A stretch of DNA of 26,092 nucleotides from the NCBI GenBank assembly GCA_023388515.1, contig JAEWGD010000001.1, positions 1-26,092 on the forward strand, given 5' to 3'. Source of the stretch: Bacillota bacterium (GTDB taxonomy: Bacteria > Bacillota > Clostridia > Oscillospirales > Ruminococcaceae). Below, one piece after another: positions 9,282 to 16,959 of the stretch. The position numbers and the translations under genes are program-made. Each line of letters begins with the position of its first letter. The stretch's first letter is position 1. The notes below the pieces were generated by a model. That model searched no databases. It worked only from the letters and a program-made list of their open reading frames with translations, and was not told the origin of the DNA.

Positions 9282-10250
9282 CTATTGATACCTTTGCTCA
9301 TCTATATGATTTTCCTTTACCCCCATCGCCACTTTCTTATCCTGAATAACTCTCCGCAGTTTCCGATCAACAGACACCCTGCCTGCCCCCAACCGTTGGT
9401 TATAATCCTCCCCAATACATCTGCTTAAACCCACAAACAAACTCATCACGGTGCTTGCAAGCATAGCATTTTCAAAATCATCCCTATGGTTCAGCAGATT
9501 CTGAGCATACTCATTGCCTTGCTCTGCTGATATAGCAAGCCATTTCATAGCTTGTTCCTCGTCCTTTGGAAAATCCTCTGCACCAAATAAATAAAGCCTG
9601 CCAAGCATAAACGATGCCCAGTTATTTTCCTCTGCAATGCTTTCCAGTAATTGCACTGCTCGTGGGATATTTCTGTACTGCTCCTCACCTATGAAAATCT
9701 TAGCAAGCATATATTTAGCAAATTTATTTTCTTGTACCACAGCCTTTTCAAACCACTCCACTGTCTTGCCAATATCATACACTTCTGCATTAAGATAAAG
9801 TTTTCCTAACCTATAATGTGCATAGCTATTTTCCGATGCAAGCAAGAGATATTTTTCTGATTTCCTTAAATCCATGTAAACAAACTCGCCATCCATATAC
9901 AGTTTTCCGAGATGGTAAGCGGCATTAATATTCCCCTTTTCCAAAGCTTTTTCAAGCATTTCGATGCCTGTTTCCACATCCTGAGAAACATTTTCACCCT
10001 TGATAAGCTCCATGCCATATTCGCACAAAGCATTTTTATTTTCAAGTTCAGCGGAAGCCTTAAAATATCGCATCCTCACGGCGAAGTGAAATAACGTGGC
10101 TCCACACATTTCCCTTATGATTTGCAACTTCATAGTTATCGCTCTATCAAGGTAAACCCTAATGTCATGGCGTATCCCGCATTCGTGCTGAGACGGTTCA
10201 TCACCCCCTCACACAGATTTTTGTACTTACAACGCTGATATTCTATTTTC
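9282..10250 (-). pseudogene. Relaxase with internal deletion: N-terminal scrap joined out of frame to a Sel1-repeat C-terminal domain
   Basis: The long frame from 10133 to 9282 (283 aa) contains Sel1/TPR-like repeats (AAYHLGKLYMDGEF, AHYRLGKLYLNAEV, ASFMLGRLYLFGAE, KWLAISAEQGNEYAQNLL). It ends with FENAMLASTVMSLFVGLSRC and VSVDRKLRR, the tail I associate with Sel1-tailed MobP/MobL-type relaxases of Firmicute elements. Its first 25 residues do not look like protein of this family. In a different minus frame, 10140-10069 reads VANHKGNVWSHVISLRRE followed by DA, a segment of the N-terminal catalytic half of those relaxases, then IF and a stop. A third frame upstream, ending at 10136, may hold more of the N-terminus (CEGVMNRLSTNAGYAMTLGF). 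The simplest reading is a relaxase gene that lost its middle near 10060-10080 and has at least one more frameshift near 10138. The remaining Sel1 piece could still be translated, but DNA nicking activity would be gone. Confidence 0.7.
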
Positions 10251-10278
10251 AAGTTTCCATGTTGAAGGAGTTTTTTCA

Positions 10279-10401
10279 GCAAAATTAAACAAAGTCCACA
10301 TTTGTTTTTTTAGCCTTATTTTTTGCCCCTTCACTTCTATGGACTGGGAGGATGCTTTTGAGACCCCTATTTTTAAAAATATTTTTTTATTTTTTAAATT
10401 G
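10279..10401. repeat. Direct repeat copy A (about 120 bp, pair with 10457-10578)
   Basis: This stretch matches 10457-10578 with scattered differences; both contain CCCTTCACTTCTATGGACTG and, further right, AATATTTTTTTATTTT. Copy B overlaps the last codons of the small sigma factor gene. Copy A therefore carries a degenerate remnant of the 3' end of a second sigma-like gene plus its downstream DNA. The repeat lies just upstream of the relaxase remnant, where origins of transfer are often found, but no nick site can be identified. Confidence 0.8.
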
Positions 10402-10456
10402 TTGTGAGAAATATGTTTTCACAACACAGAGATCTGCTTGAAAGGGGTTGTTTTCC

Positions 10457-10578
10457 GCAATTTAAACAAAGTCTACATTTGTTTTTTAGCCTTACTTTTT
10501 AGCCCCTTCACTTCTATGGACTGGGAGTAGCTTTTTGGACACCCTATTTTGATAAATATTTTTTTATTTTTGTTTTTG
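10457..10578. repeat. Direct repeat copy B (about 120 bp, pair with 10279-10401)
   Basis: Second copy of the repeat described for 10279-10401. Its right end includes the stop and final codons of the sigma factor gene ending at 10544. Apart from that overlap and the relaxase scrap to the left, the space between 10250 and 10543 has no gene I can support. Confidence 0.8.
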
Positions 10579-11053
10579 CTTGCTCAATGGATTTGCGAAC
10601 TTGTTTATAGGAAACACCTTCTAACTCAGCAATCTTCCTCTGCGAGTAACCTAAAATCGTATGTTTAACGAATCTATTCCTTTGAATATCAGTAAGCGTA
10701 GACATCGCTTGCATCAGCAAATCATTATCGATATTATTGAAAACCTTATCCTCAACAGCGTGCTTATCAATACTTTTCATGAATAACTCCGTTTCGCCAT
10801 CACGATAACCGTAGGCATCACCTTTGCGTTCTGCACGTTTTCTATGCTTGTCCTCGTTGCGGTTGTATGCCAAAATCACTTCACAAATCTCTTTCCAAGC
10901 AAAAAAATTAAGAAGCTGAAAATGACAGCTTCTTAATTCAGAATATTCTTTTAATAATTCATCTCTTGATAAGTCAGAAATAACGATTACTTCTTCTCCT
11001 GCAAGCCCTGTATATTCAAGGCTCAGGTCTATTTTTATGTACTTTTTATTCAT
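10544..11053 (-). CDS. Small sigma-70-like factor typical of integrative elements
   Basis: This 169-residue protein starts at ATG 11053-11051 with GGAGG five bases upstream. The N-terminus (KKYIKIDLSLEYTGLAGEEV) and the segment YNRNEDKHRKRAERKGDAYG followed by YRDGETE are characteristic of the sigma-like regulators next to mobilization genes in clostridial ICE and IME elements. The C-terminal part is a sigma-4-type helix-turn-helix (MSTLTDIQRNRFVKHTILGY, then QRKIAELEGVSYKQVRKSIE). A sigma-2 core-binding region is not obvious, so it may act as a transcription activator more than as a true sigma factor. It precedes the relaxase remnant on the same strand. Its ribosome binding site is inside a strong hairpin, suggesting translational or autogenous control. 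Confidence 0.8.
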   Translation of the reverse strand: MNKKYIKIDLSLEYTGLAGEEVIVISDLSRDELLKEYSELRSCHFQLLNFFAWKEICEVILAYNRNEDKHRKRAERKGDAYGYRDGETELFMKSIDKHAVEDKVFNNIDNDLLMQAMSTLTDIQRNRFVKHTILGYSQRKIAELEGVSYKQVRKSIEQAKTKIKKYLSK

Positions 11054-11059
11054 GAGTTC

Positions 11060-11102
11060 CTCCGAATTTGATTTTTACTTTCGATTTAAATCAAATTCGG
11101 AG
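11060..11102 (-). promoter_or_regulatory. Perfect 15-bp hairpin covering the sigma gene ribosome binding site
   Basis: CTCCGAATTTGATTT (11060-11074) and its exact complement (11088-11102) flank a 13-base loop. On the minus-strand transcript the 3' arm contains four of the five bases of the Shine-Dalgarno GGAGG (complement of 11059-11063). The ATG follows five bases after that site. Folded RNA would hide the site. The same palindrome could also be a DNA operator for autoregulation; sequence alone does not separate the two. Confidence 0.7.
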
Positions 11103-11122
11103 TTATGGGTATTTGGCGATGT

Positions 11123-11146
11123 AGCATTGCCAGTCTTGACAATGCT
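11123..11146. repeat. Short inverted repeat next to the repeated terminator, possible element-end motif
   Basis: AGCATTG (11123-11129) and CAATGCT (11140-11146) are perfect complements around a ten-base spacer. A related sequence, ATTGCCACTCTTGACAAT, occurs at about 19647-19664, again between the repeated terminator and a relaxase piece. That shared position suggests an element boundary or recombination site, but this is inference. Confidence 0.4.
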
Positions 11147-11160
11147 TTAAAATAGGCATA

Positions 11161-11205
11161 AAAAACCTCCATCCCGCTTTTAAAGCGAAATGGAGATTAT
11201 TTTTG
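11161..11205. terminator. Bidirectional terminator, copy 1 of a repeated sequence
   Basis: CTCCAT (11167-11172) pairs with ATGGAG (11190-11195) and an inner CGCTT/AAGCG stem completes the hairpin. A-rich and T-rich flanks give T-runs after the stem on both strands (GGTTTTTT on minus, TTATTTTT on plus). The whole block, including flanks, is repeated almost exactly at 19681-19726. On the minus strand it would stop transcription coming from the RHS remnant. From 11206 to 11478 I see no gene or strong signal. Confidence 0.8.
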
Positions 11206-11478
11206 AATGTGTTTTAAGCTTTAAAATTTTATTTTTTGTTCGATATTGCATATAAAAGTATAAAGCTTGTTTATTTCGCGACTTACTGTTCATTAATCAC
11301 CGACAATACTAACAGATTTATTGGTGCAATCTACTGCGAATAGTTACCAAGAATATATCCTTTTCGTATAAAAGGGTATTATCGATTCCTTGTAACCCCT
11401 TTTAATCTGTTTCATAATTTCTGAGCATATTAGTTTTTACAACAGGGAATAGCCTTTTCTGTATCCCTTCCCGTTTAT

Positions 11479-11753
11479 TTAGTCTTCAGTTTCATCCTTA
11501 ACTACATCGTAGATTTGTGTAGCAACCGGCCTTATTCCCCTTATATATGCTGTTATTACTTCATAATTATACTTTGTTACATTATATCCATGAGAATCAA
11601 CTACCATCTGATCTCCATCATAAATATTGCTCTGAATACCATTGTCAGGATCGGACTTGGTAAGTTGATTTCCGTCTGCGTCATATATGTATATACTTTC
11701 CTGCGTGACCTCACCGATCCACCTTTTTATTGCTATTACATACACTTTTCGTC
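11479..11753 (-). pseudogene. RHS/YD-repeat 3' remnant
   Basis: The frame ending at 11479 reads YIYDADGNQLTKSD, IQSNIYDGDQMVVDS and YNYEVITAYIRGIRPVATQI. These are RHS-repeat core phrases (a YDADGN unit followed by a YxYD-type continuation). It has no ribosome binding site or credible start; the frame is closed by TGA just upstream near 11754. It is therefore a left-over C-terminal piece of an RHS gene whose upstream part is gone. It might derive from a relative of the RHS gene at 356-3595, but the two share no overlapping segment here, so this cannot be shown. Confidence 0.7.
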
Positions 11754-11793
11754 ATTGTGTAACATACTAAATATCCACAGGAACACATTAATT

Positions 11794-12123
11794 TTATTGA
11801 TTTAGATTCATTGCCATTATAAAAATAACAAATAAAATTACTGCAGCTAACAACCATATTGCAATGTTTCCTAATGAATACTGCTTAGATTCTGATTTTG
11901 TAGTATCTATTTTGTTATCATTAGTTGCTTTTTTTAGGCTTTTGTCTATGATTAAAAGAACTAGTCCTAATACTAAACTAATAACACAAATGGGCATTAA
12001 AACTGAAAATGCTCGCCATGACATAACATCACTTTTAGAAATAAATATCGAGAAAAAAATTGAAGAAAAAAAAGACAGTGGTGATATTACCAAAAACAGC
12101 TTATATAATTTAGTGAATTTCAT
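11794..12123 (-). CDS. Small three-helix membrane protein, unknown function (possible immunity protein)
   Basis: This 109-residue protein starts at ATG 12123-12121 behind a strong GGGGGGAG site. Three hydrophobic segments are clear: about 8-28 (KLFLVISPLSFFSSIFFSIF), 38-60 (FSVLMPICVISLVLGLVLLI) and 86-106 (NIAIWLLAAVILFVIFIMAM). A charged lysine-rich loop separates the second and third (SLKKATNDNKIDTTKSESK). I do not recognise a family. It follows the VWA-lipase gene on the same strand by about 90 bases, separated by a perfect hairpin. Small membrane proteins directly after genes for large secreted enzymes or toxins are often immunity proteins, which is a hypothesis only. Confidence 0.7.
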   Translation of the reverse strand: MKFTKLYKLFLVISPLSFFSSIFFSIFISKSDVMSWRAFSVLMPICVISLVLGLVLLIIDKSLKKATNDNKIDTTKSESKQYSLGNIAIWLLAAVILFVIFIMAMNLNQ

Positions 12124-12137
12124 CTCACTCCCCCCTC

Positions 12138-12172
12138 GTTACTATCCCACATAAAAAATGTGGGATAGTAAC
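12138..12172. terminator. Perfect 15-bp hairpin between the VWA-lipase and membrane protein genes
   Basis: GTTACTATCCCACAT (12138-12152) and its complement (12158-12172) flank a loop of five A residues on the plus strand. On the minus strand the stem ends directly at the GAGGGGGGAG ribosome binding region of the next gene, without a T-run after it, so read-through to that gene is plausible. On the plus strand it is followed by TTTCTTATTTTTT, but no plus-strand gene precedes it. It may stabilise or process the mRNA 3' end of the VWA-lipase gene. Confidence 0.6.
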
Positions 12173-12215
12173 GTTTCTTATTTTTTGTGTGTAATCTTCA
12201 TAAAAATAGGCAGTG

Positions 12216-15200
12216 CTAGTGCATAACACTATTTGGTCTATTTAATGGTGTCAGCCCGACAAGAAAAGTATATAAGCTATGTTCATCTGGAGCATCTTGA
12301 TGTTTTGTCCATGTATAAGAAATCCCATAATGAACAGTAGTACCACCAAGAAATCCTTTGGAGACAGGATCCCCTTCAACCATGTAGTTCCTTATCACAG
12401 AGAGTTTTTTATTTAATTGCCACTCATCCCAAACATCACCTAGACCAAAACCACCAAATGTTAATCCCAATCCATTAAATGTTACTATAGATTTGATGAC
12501 CGAACTGTTATAGTCTATCCCTTGAGCAGCGGCATTATACGCTAGATGCCCCCCTAAAGAATGCCCCACCACGTGAAAATCTTTGCCTGGGTTGCTCTTC
12601 ATTGTATTTTTCATAAACTTTTTCGCAGCAGGAGTTTGTGTGCTAACGCCAAAGAGATATGTCATTCCATTGTTAAACCAATCTGCAAAAAGCTCCCATC
12701 CATTTCCGCCACCTGGTTCAGTTCCTCTATATGCCATAATAATGTTGTCATCTTTTTGAAGAACTAAAGCTTGCAGTCCTCCTTTTGCGTACCAAGTATC
12801 AAGAACCTTCCAACCTTTTAATTCTTCGATATATGCAGCACCACTTAATCTGGTATTTAAGTCGTTTTTCCAATATGTAGACAAAGTATCGAAATTACTT
12901 CCTTTAGGAATAATACTATATGATATTGTAGCAGCCATTGCTAAATCCCTATCAGATATATCCCATTTTAAAGGATTAGCATCTTCCGAATCAAGATATC
13001 CATCACTATCACTATCATTTATACAAGGGTTCGATACCATAAAACAGTAGTAAATGCTTGTTCCTTGCACATATTGTGACCTTATCTCAAATTCTTGTCC
13101 ATCACATAGACTATCACCATCACTGTCAGGATTTAAGTAATTCAAGCTTGTGAAATTCATTATTGGAGCACCAGTGCCAAGCTTGATTTCACTTGAAGCT
13201 ATTTTCTTTTCATGATAATCACTAATACTGTCACCGTCAGAGTCTCTATATAAATCAACCTCTGCTTGCAATCTGTCAAAAATTCCTTTAAGTTGCGAAA
13301 AGTTAGAGCCACTGTAATATGCACCACCTGTTGATGTAGCTATAACATTTAAAATACTTGAATTAACTGAGCCTATTCCAACAGTAAAAATAATTATATT
13401 ATTATCTGCCGCAAACTGTATTACGCTACTTGTAGAAACCCGACTGGCATTATCTTGTCCATCTGTTAACAAAATCATAATCTTTGTGGCATTCCCAGAA
13501 GAATTCATTGAAAACTCATTATTAGCTGTATTAATTGCGTCATAGATAGCAGTGTTTCCATTATTTTGAACTAATCCATTTACAACGCTAACAGCTGTAT
13601 TTTTTTCAACAAAACCTGAGCGTTTTCTCACTGTGTTATCAAAAGTAAAAAGAGAAATTCTGTCCTCATCATCAAGTTCATTTATGAGATTGGCTGATAC
13701 TGTTTTCATCAATGAAAAGTTTGAGCTAGAAATACTACCAGATTCATCAAGAACAAGGGCAACATCAAAAACTTTGTTTTGCATCTCTTCATCGGTAGGA
13801 GGTAATATTTCAAATTCGAACAAAGCCTCGTCATGTGAGTTTTTGGCAATAACCATATACTTCGAGAAGTGTTCAATGGGTGCTGAGACTTTATTACCTT
13901 CCACAACCTGATTTTCTAATTCGAACAAAAACTGTTCGTCCTCATCCCAATAGTAGATTGCTGGAATAAAATTAGAGTCATCTAACAAATCTGGAGAAAA
14001 CTCATATGAAAGGGTTGCGGAATCGAATATGCCTTCCACATTAAAATCATATGTGTTTCCTAAATAACCTGGTATATTGGAATTGAGAAACATATCATTT
14101 TCGCTGACTTTTCCAATTGATAAAGTATCAATCTGTGTCCCTTTTAACTCAATTTCTAAAATTGGTCTTACGGTATCTTCGACGTCCCAATCCCAAGCAG
14201 TTTTGACAACAGTATAAACCCTATCACCATCAAATATTCCATCATTTAAGGTGTCTGGATTGAGCGGATTCATGCCATAGGTCAATTCAAGCCCATCTGA
14301 CAAACCATCATCATCTGAATCGTAAATTAGAGGATTGGTTGCATAAACAAAAAGCTCATCATAATCGCTAAGGAGATCATGGTCAGAATCTTGGTGATAT
14401 GGCTCTGTTCCATATTGATATTCTTCAAAATTAGTTAAGCCATCATTATCAAAGTCTTCATCTCGATCCCACACGCCATTACTGTCTGTGTCAAAACTAA
14501 GTGGATTTGTGTCAAGTGAATAAATTTCATAACCATCTGGCAAATTGTCGCCATCAGTATCTGCGTTATATGGGTCTGTGCCAATAATTATTTCATACCA
14601 GTCAAGAATCCCATCTTCATCTGAATCAAGCTCCATGTCAACATTTCCAAGAAACTCTTCAATTAAATCAGGGCAACCATCGGAATTAGAATCTGGGAGG
14701 ATATGCCAGTTATCATCATTTTCAAAAAGGTCGGGTAGCCCATTCTCATTAACATCTTTAAAATATTTCCACTCGTCATTAGGAATGTTCAAGTCTTCCG
14801 ATTCTGTTCCAACAAGATTCCCGATATTATTACTATAATTCACGTTCACACTTGCCCCATTGAAAGTGATACTTTGAGCGATAATAATACCACTAATGTT
14901 TATATTCATTGAGTTGATTTCAACGTTACCGAAAGGAGCGTAAATTAATCCATTATTAAGATTTACATTGCTGTAATTATTGATGACAACATCACCATAT
15001 TTAGAGAAAATAACAGAATTATTCGAGTTTTTAACCTCGCCGTTCAATACTATGTCACCCATAGCCATAACACCGGAGTTAAGGTTAATGTTTCCAGTAA
15101 GTTCTAATTCGCCTTCTACCAACATCGCACTACTAAGATTGATGTTCATGTTACAATAGCTGTAATCATCATTATACTCTTTAACATTTTTTGAAAAATA

Positions 15201-15509
15201 GGTCGATTTAATCTTGTCAAAGATATAAATCATATCCTCATCTGCTTCTTCAAAATACCGAACATCTCCATTTACATGATTGGCTGTCGTAAAAAATGTG
15301 CCATTCGTACAAACACCACCATTTACTGTTAAATTATGAGTATTAATGAAATTTACAGTCTTTTCCGCATAACCAGCCGCAAAAAGAGTATATGGATAAT
15401 TTTGAATTACTGCTGTTGCCGTTGGAGATGGAAATATGCTTGCCGCTGATAGTATCATTACTCCTGAGATGACTCCAGATATTAAACGCTTAAAAATAGA
15501 CTTCTTCAT
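12216..15509 (-). CDS. Secreted multidomain protein: TSP3 calcium repeats, VWA domain and C-terminal class-3-type lipase
   Basis: The start is ATG 15509-15507, preceded by GAGGAGG at a good distance; the open frame reaches 15578 but that extension is not signal-like. The 1097-residue product begins with a signal peptide (MKKSIFKRLISGVISGVMIL). A beta-rich bactofilin-like region with repeated short strands covers about 60-235. Thrombospondin type-3 calcium loops follow at about 268-430 (DSDEDGILDWYE, DTDGDNLPDGYE, DSDDDGLSDGLE). A VWA domain at about 581-750 has MIDAS residues DESGS (588-592), the threonine of NGNTAIYDA and LLTDGQD. Three more TSP3 loops follow (DSDGDSISDYHE and two others). 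The C-terminal alpha/beta-hydrolase runs from about 855 and has VVGHSLGGHLAY, nucleophile Ser984. D1047 (MVEGDPVSK) and H1077 (DEHSLYTF) are the best acid and base, completing a triad. I infer a calcium-stabilised extracellular or surface lipase or esterase that binds a partner through VWA. No cell-wall anchor is seen. Confidence 0.85.
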   Translation of the reverse strand: MKKSIFKRLISGVISGVMILSAASIFPSPTATAVIQNYPYTLFAAGYAEKTVNFINTHNLTVNGGVCTNGTFFTTANHVNGDVRYFEEADEDMIYIFDKIKSTYFSKNVKEYNDDYSYCNMNINLSSAMLVEGELELTGNINLNSGVMAMGDIVLNGEVKNSNNSVIFSKYGDVVINNYSNVNLNNGLIYAPFGNVEINSMNINISGIIIAQSITFNGASVNVNYSNNIGNLVGTESEDLNIPNDEWKYFKDVNENGLPDLFENDDNWHILPDSNSDGCPDLIEEFLGNVDMELDSDEDGILDWYEIIIGTDPYNADTDGDNLPDGYEIYSLDTNPLSFDTDSNGVWDRDEDFDNDGLTNFEEYQYGTEPYHQDSDHDLLSDYDELFVYATNPLIYDSDDDGLSDGLELTYGMNPLNPDTLNDGIFDGDRVYTVVKTAWDWDVEDTVRPILEIELKGTQIDTLSIGKVSENDMFLNSNIPGYLGNTYDFNVEGIFDSATLSYEFSPDLLDDSNFIPAIYYWDEDEQFLFELENQVVEGNKVSAPIEHFSKYMVIAKNSHDEALFEFEILPPTDEEMQNKVFDVALVLDESGSISSSNFSLMKTVSANLINELDDEDRISLFTFDNTVRKRSGFVEKNTAVSVVNGLVQNNGNTAIYDAINTANNEFSMNSSGNATKIMILLTDGQDNASRVSTSSVIQFAADNNIIIFTVGIGSVNSSILNVIATSTGGAYYSGSNFSQLKGIFDRLQAEVDLYRDSDGDSISDYHEKKIASSEIKLGTGAPIMNFTSLNYLNPDSDGDSLCDGQEFEIRSQYVQGTSIYYCFMVSNPCINDSDSDGYLDSEDANPLKWDISDRDLAMAATISYSIIPKGSNFDTLSTYWKNDLNTRLSGAAYIEELKGWKVLDTWYAKGGLQALVLQKDDNIIMAYRGTEPGGGNGWELFADWFNNGMTYLFGVSTQTPAAKKFMKNTMKSNPGKDFHVVGHSLGGHLAYNAAAQGIDYNSSVIKSIVTFNGLGLTFGGFGLGDVWDEWQLNKKLSVIRNYMVEGDPVSKGFLGGTTVHYGISYTWTKHQDAPDEHSLYTFLVGLTPLNRPNSVMH

Positions 15510-15557
15510 GGTTTTTCCTCCTCTTGTCATAAAATGTATTGTTAAGTTAAATGAAGA

Positions 15558-15586
15558 TTGAGGCATTGAGCTTTTCATGGTATAAT
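15558..15586 (+). promoter_or_regulatory. Sigma-A promoter of the decayed transposase gene
   Basis: TTGAGG (15558-15563), a 17-base spacer and TATAAT (15581-15586) point rightward to the transposase remnant at 15629. It probably is the element's own promoter, so the left end of this insertion sequence should lie in about 15510-15558, close to the start of the VWA-lipase gene. Confidence 0.6.
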
Positions 15587-15628
15587 GTTTCTACCAGAAA
15601 ACAAATCTACACAAAAGGACAATACCTC

Positions 15629-16372
15629 ATGCAGGAAGTTATATCATTTAAATGCCCAAAATGTAACAACAATCTGTACTTTCATAAGTTTCGCAAAAAT
15701 AAGTTTGGGAATCAAAAATATCGTTGTCTCGTTTACAAATATCAGTTCGCACCTGATTCTTAGCCTAAAACAAAGAATAAAAAACATCCCCCCTGTCCTA
15801 GTGTGTAGAAAGTCATCAATTTTCACATCACGATTACCGTGATTATTCTAACTATCGTTGCTGTGATAAAAAGTGTAATCTTTCGTTTTTACTCCATAAC
15901 CAACAACAGTTTTGCCTGCAGTTGTTTCATCTTTAATTTGGAAAAACTGACTTCAAGTGTATGAGACACTCACCATTTCTATTAATAACGGTTTTGTACC
16001 AGTTTCTTTTGCTAGCCAAAGCTCAATAAAGTAGTATATCGCTTATCTTAGAGCAACTCTACAACATTAATCCTTCTCATGTCACCGTTGCTGATTGATT
16101 AAAAAAGTTCGCCCCACTTTTCGATAGCGTTTTGCAGAAGCCAATAACTACCATGGATTTCAATTCAGATGAATGGCATACTCATGAAACTGTTATTAAA
16201 ATTAATGGTGAGAAGCATTATATTTAATTTATAATTGATAGTGAAGCATGCTTTGTTTTGAGATTCCATCTATCTCCTTAGCGTTCTTCGCCTCGGACTC
16301 ATGTATTATTTAACCATGTTAAACCTTTGGGAACCGTGATAACAAAAGTTATTACAAGGTATTATCGCAAAT
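15629..16372 (+). pseudogene. Degenerate DDE transposase, IS6/IS240-like
   Basis: ATG 15629 opens 44 codons containing a zinc-ribbon-like start (CPKCNNNLYFHKFRKNKFGN), then a TAA. Decayed pieces follow in shifting frames: HHDYRDYSNYRCCDKKCN, a GKTDFK segment, PSHVTVAD, then KKFAPLFDSV, and FNSDEWHTHETVIKINGEKH near 16156-16220. The last is the first catalytic aspartate region of IS6/IS240-type transposases (usual W-x-x-DET); here the residue before ET is histidine. More stops follow (HYI-stop, FHLSP-stop). Multiple stops and frameshifts make it long dead. The exact family and right end are uncertain because it merges into the next remnant at about 16380. Confidence 0.75.
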
Positions 16373-16387
16373 CCCAACATAAATATC

Positions 16388-16783
16388 CACAATATAAGAT
16401 GCTGATATCAGCTAAATTTTTAGGTTTATTAATAGTGACTTTGTACCCTGCTATAACTGACATAAATTTTCTCATGCAAATATACTCCATGAATTTCTTG
16501 ACGCTATCATCAATTGCTGACGGCGAACCCTCATGTCTTATTTTAACTGCATTATTTAGCTTAAATATGTAACTTATTGGTGCCTATATTTCTTTATTAA
16601 TTGGTACTAAAATCCTATATCTATTACTTGTTGCCCAGCATTCTGTTCAATTGCAAAGGTCGCAGTAACAATTGGGCAGTTTTTCTCTGCACCACAATCT
16701 GAGATTAATTCCTTAATCTCTTTCATTATCTGTGTAGACTGCTCTTGTGTGACTTTACCTCGATAAGAAATAACATTTTGCAT
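16388..16783 (-). pseudogene. Frameshifted small gene, effector-binding-like protein of unknown function
   Basis: From ATG 16783-16781 the minus strand reads MQNVISYRGKVTQEQSTQIM, continues through CPIVTATFAIEQNAGQQVID and stops at about 16617. Shifting one frame restores a sensible protein: ILVPINKEI, a stop, then YIFKLNNAVKIRHEGSPSAI, then FMSVIAGYKVTINKPKNLAD, ending near 16388. Together this is about 130 residues with one frameshift and one nonsense codon. The pattern, a beta-strand pair then KIRHEG, resembles small effector-binding (GyrI/AraC-E-like or DUF5085-like) proteins, but I do not recognise it securely. Its 3' end is probably cut by the transposase element. It lacks a strong ribosome binding site. 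The gap 16784-16894 has no supported gene. Confidence 0.55.
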
Positions 16784-16894
16784 TCTTAAAATGCTGTTTT
16801 TATTATATTAATATTAGTACCTCCCTAGATTCTTATTTTTTTATAATACACCATACTGTTAATAAAATAAATTAGTTCTCATTGTTACTAACAG

Positions 16895-16923
16895 TTGCTT
16901 TTCGTTGGATTTTGTAGTATAAT
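16895..16923 (+). promoter_or_regulatory. Sigma-A promoter of the response regulator gene
   Basis: TTGCTT (16895-16900), a 17-base spacer and a perfect TATAAT (16918-16923) lie 37 bases before the regulator ATG. An AAGGAG ribosome binding site at 16946-16951 follows. Confidence 0.75.
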
Positions 16924-16959
16924 AAGTAAAAACAATATCTTACATAAGGAGACTACGAT

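Noticed and set aside
10136..10201. Separate 21-codon gene (MNRLSTNAGYAMTLGFTLIE...) with a GGGGG site
   Set aside because: It reads on from an open frame upstream and its end meets the relaxase motif frame after one shift, so a piece of the broken relaxase is more likely.
11340..11475. Small palindromes such as CCTTTT...AAAAGG around 11360-11380
   Set aside because: Short stems in AT-rich DNA with no gene end nearby; not distinguishable from chance.
16327..16572. Plus-strand ORF of 81 codons
   Set aside because: It is the tail of the dead transposase followed by the antisense of the frameshifted minus-strand gene; no start signal.
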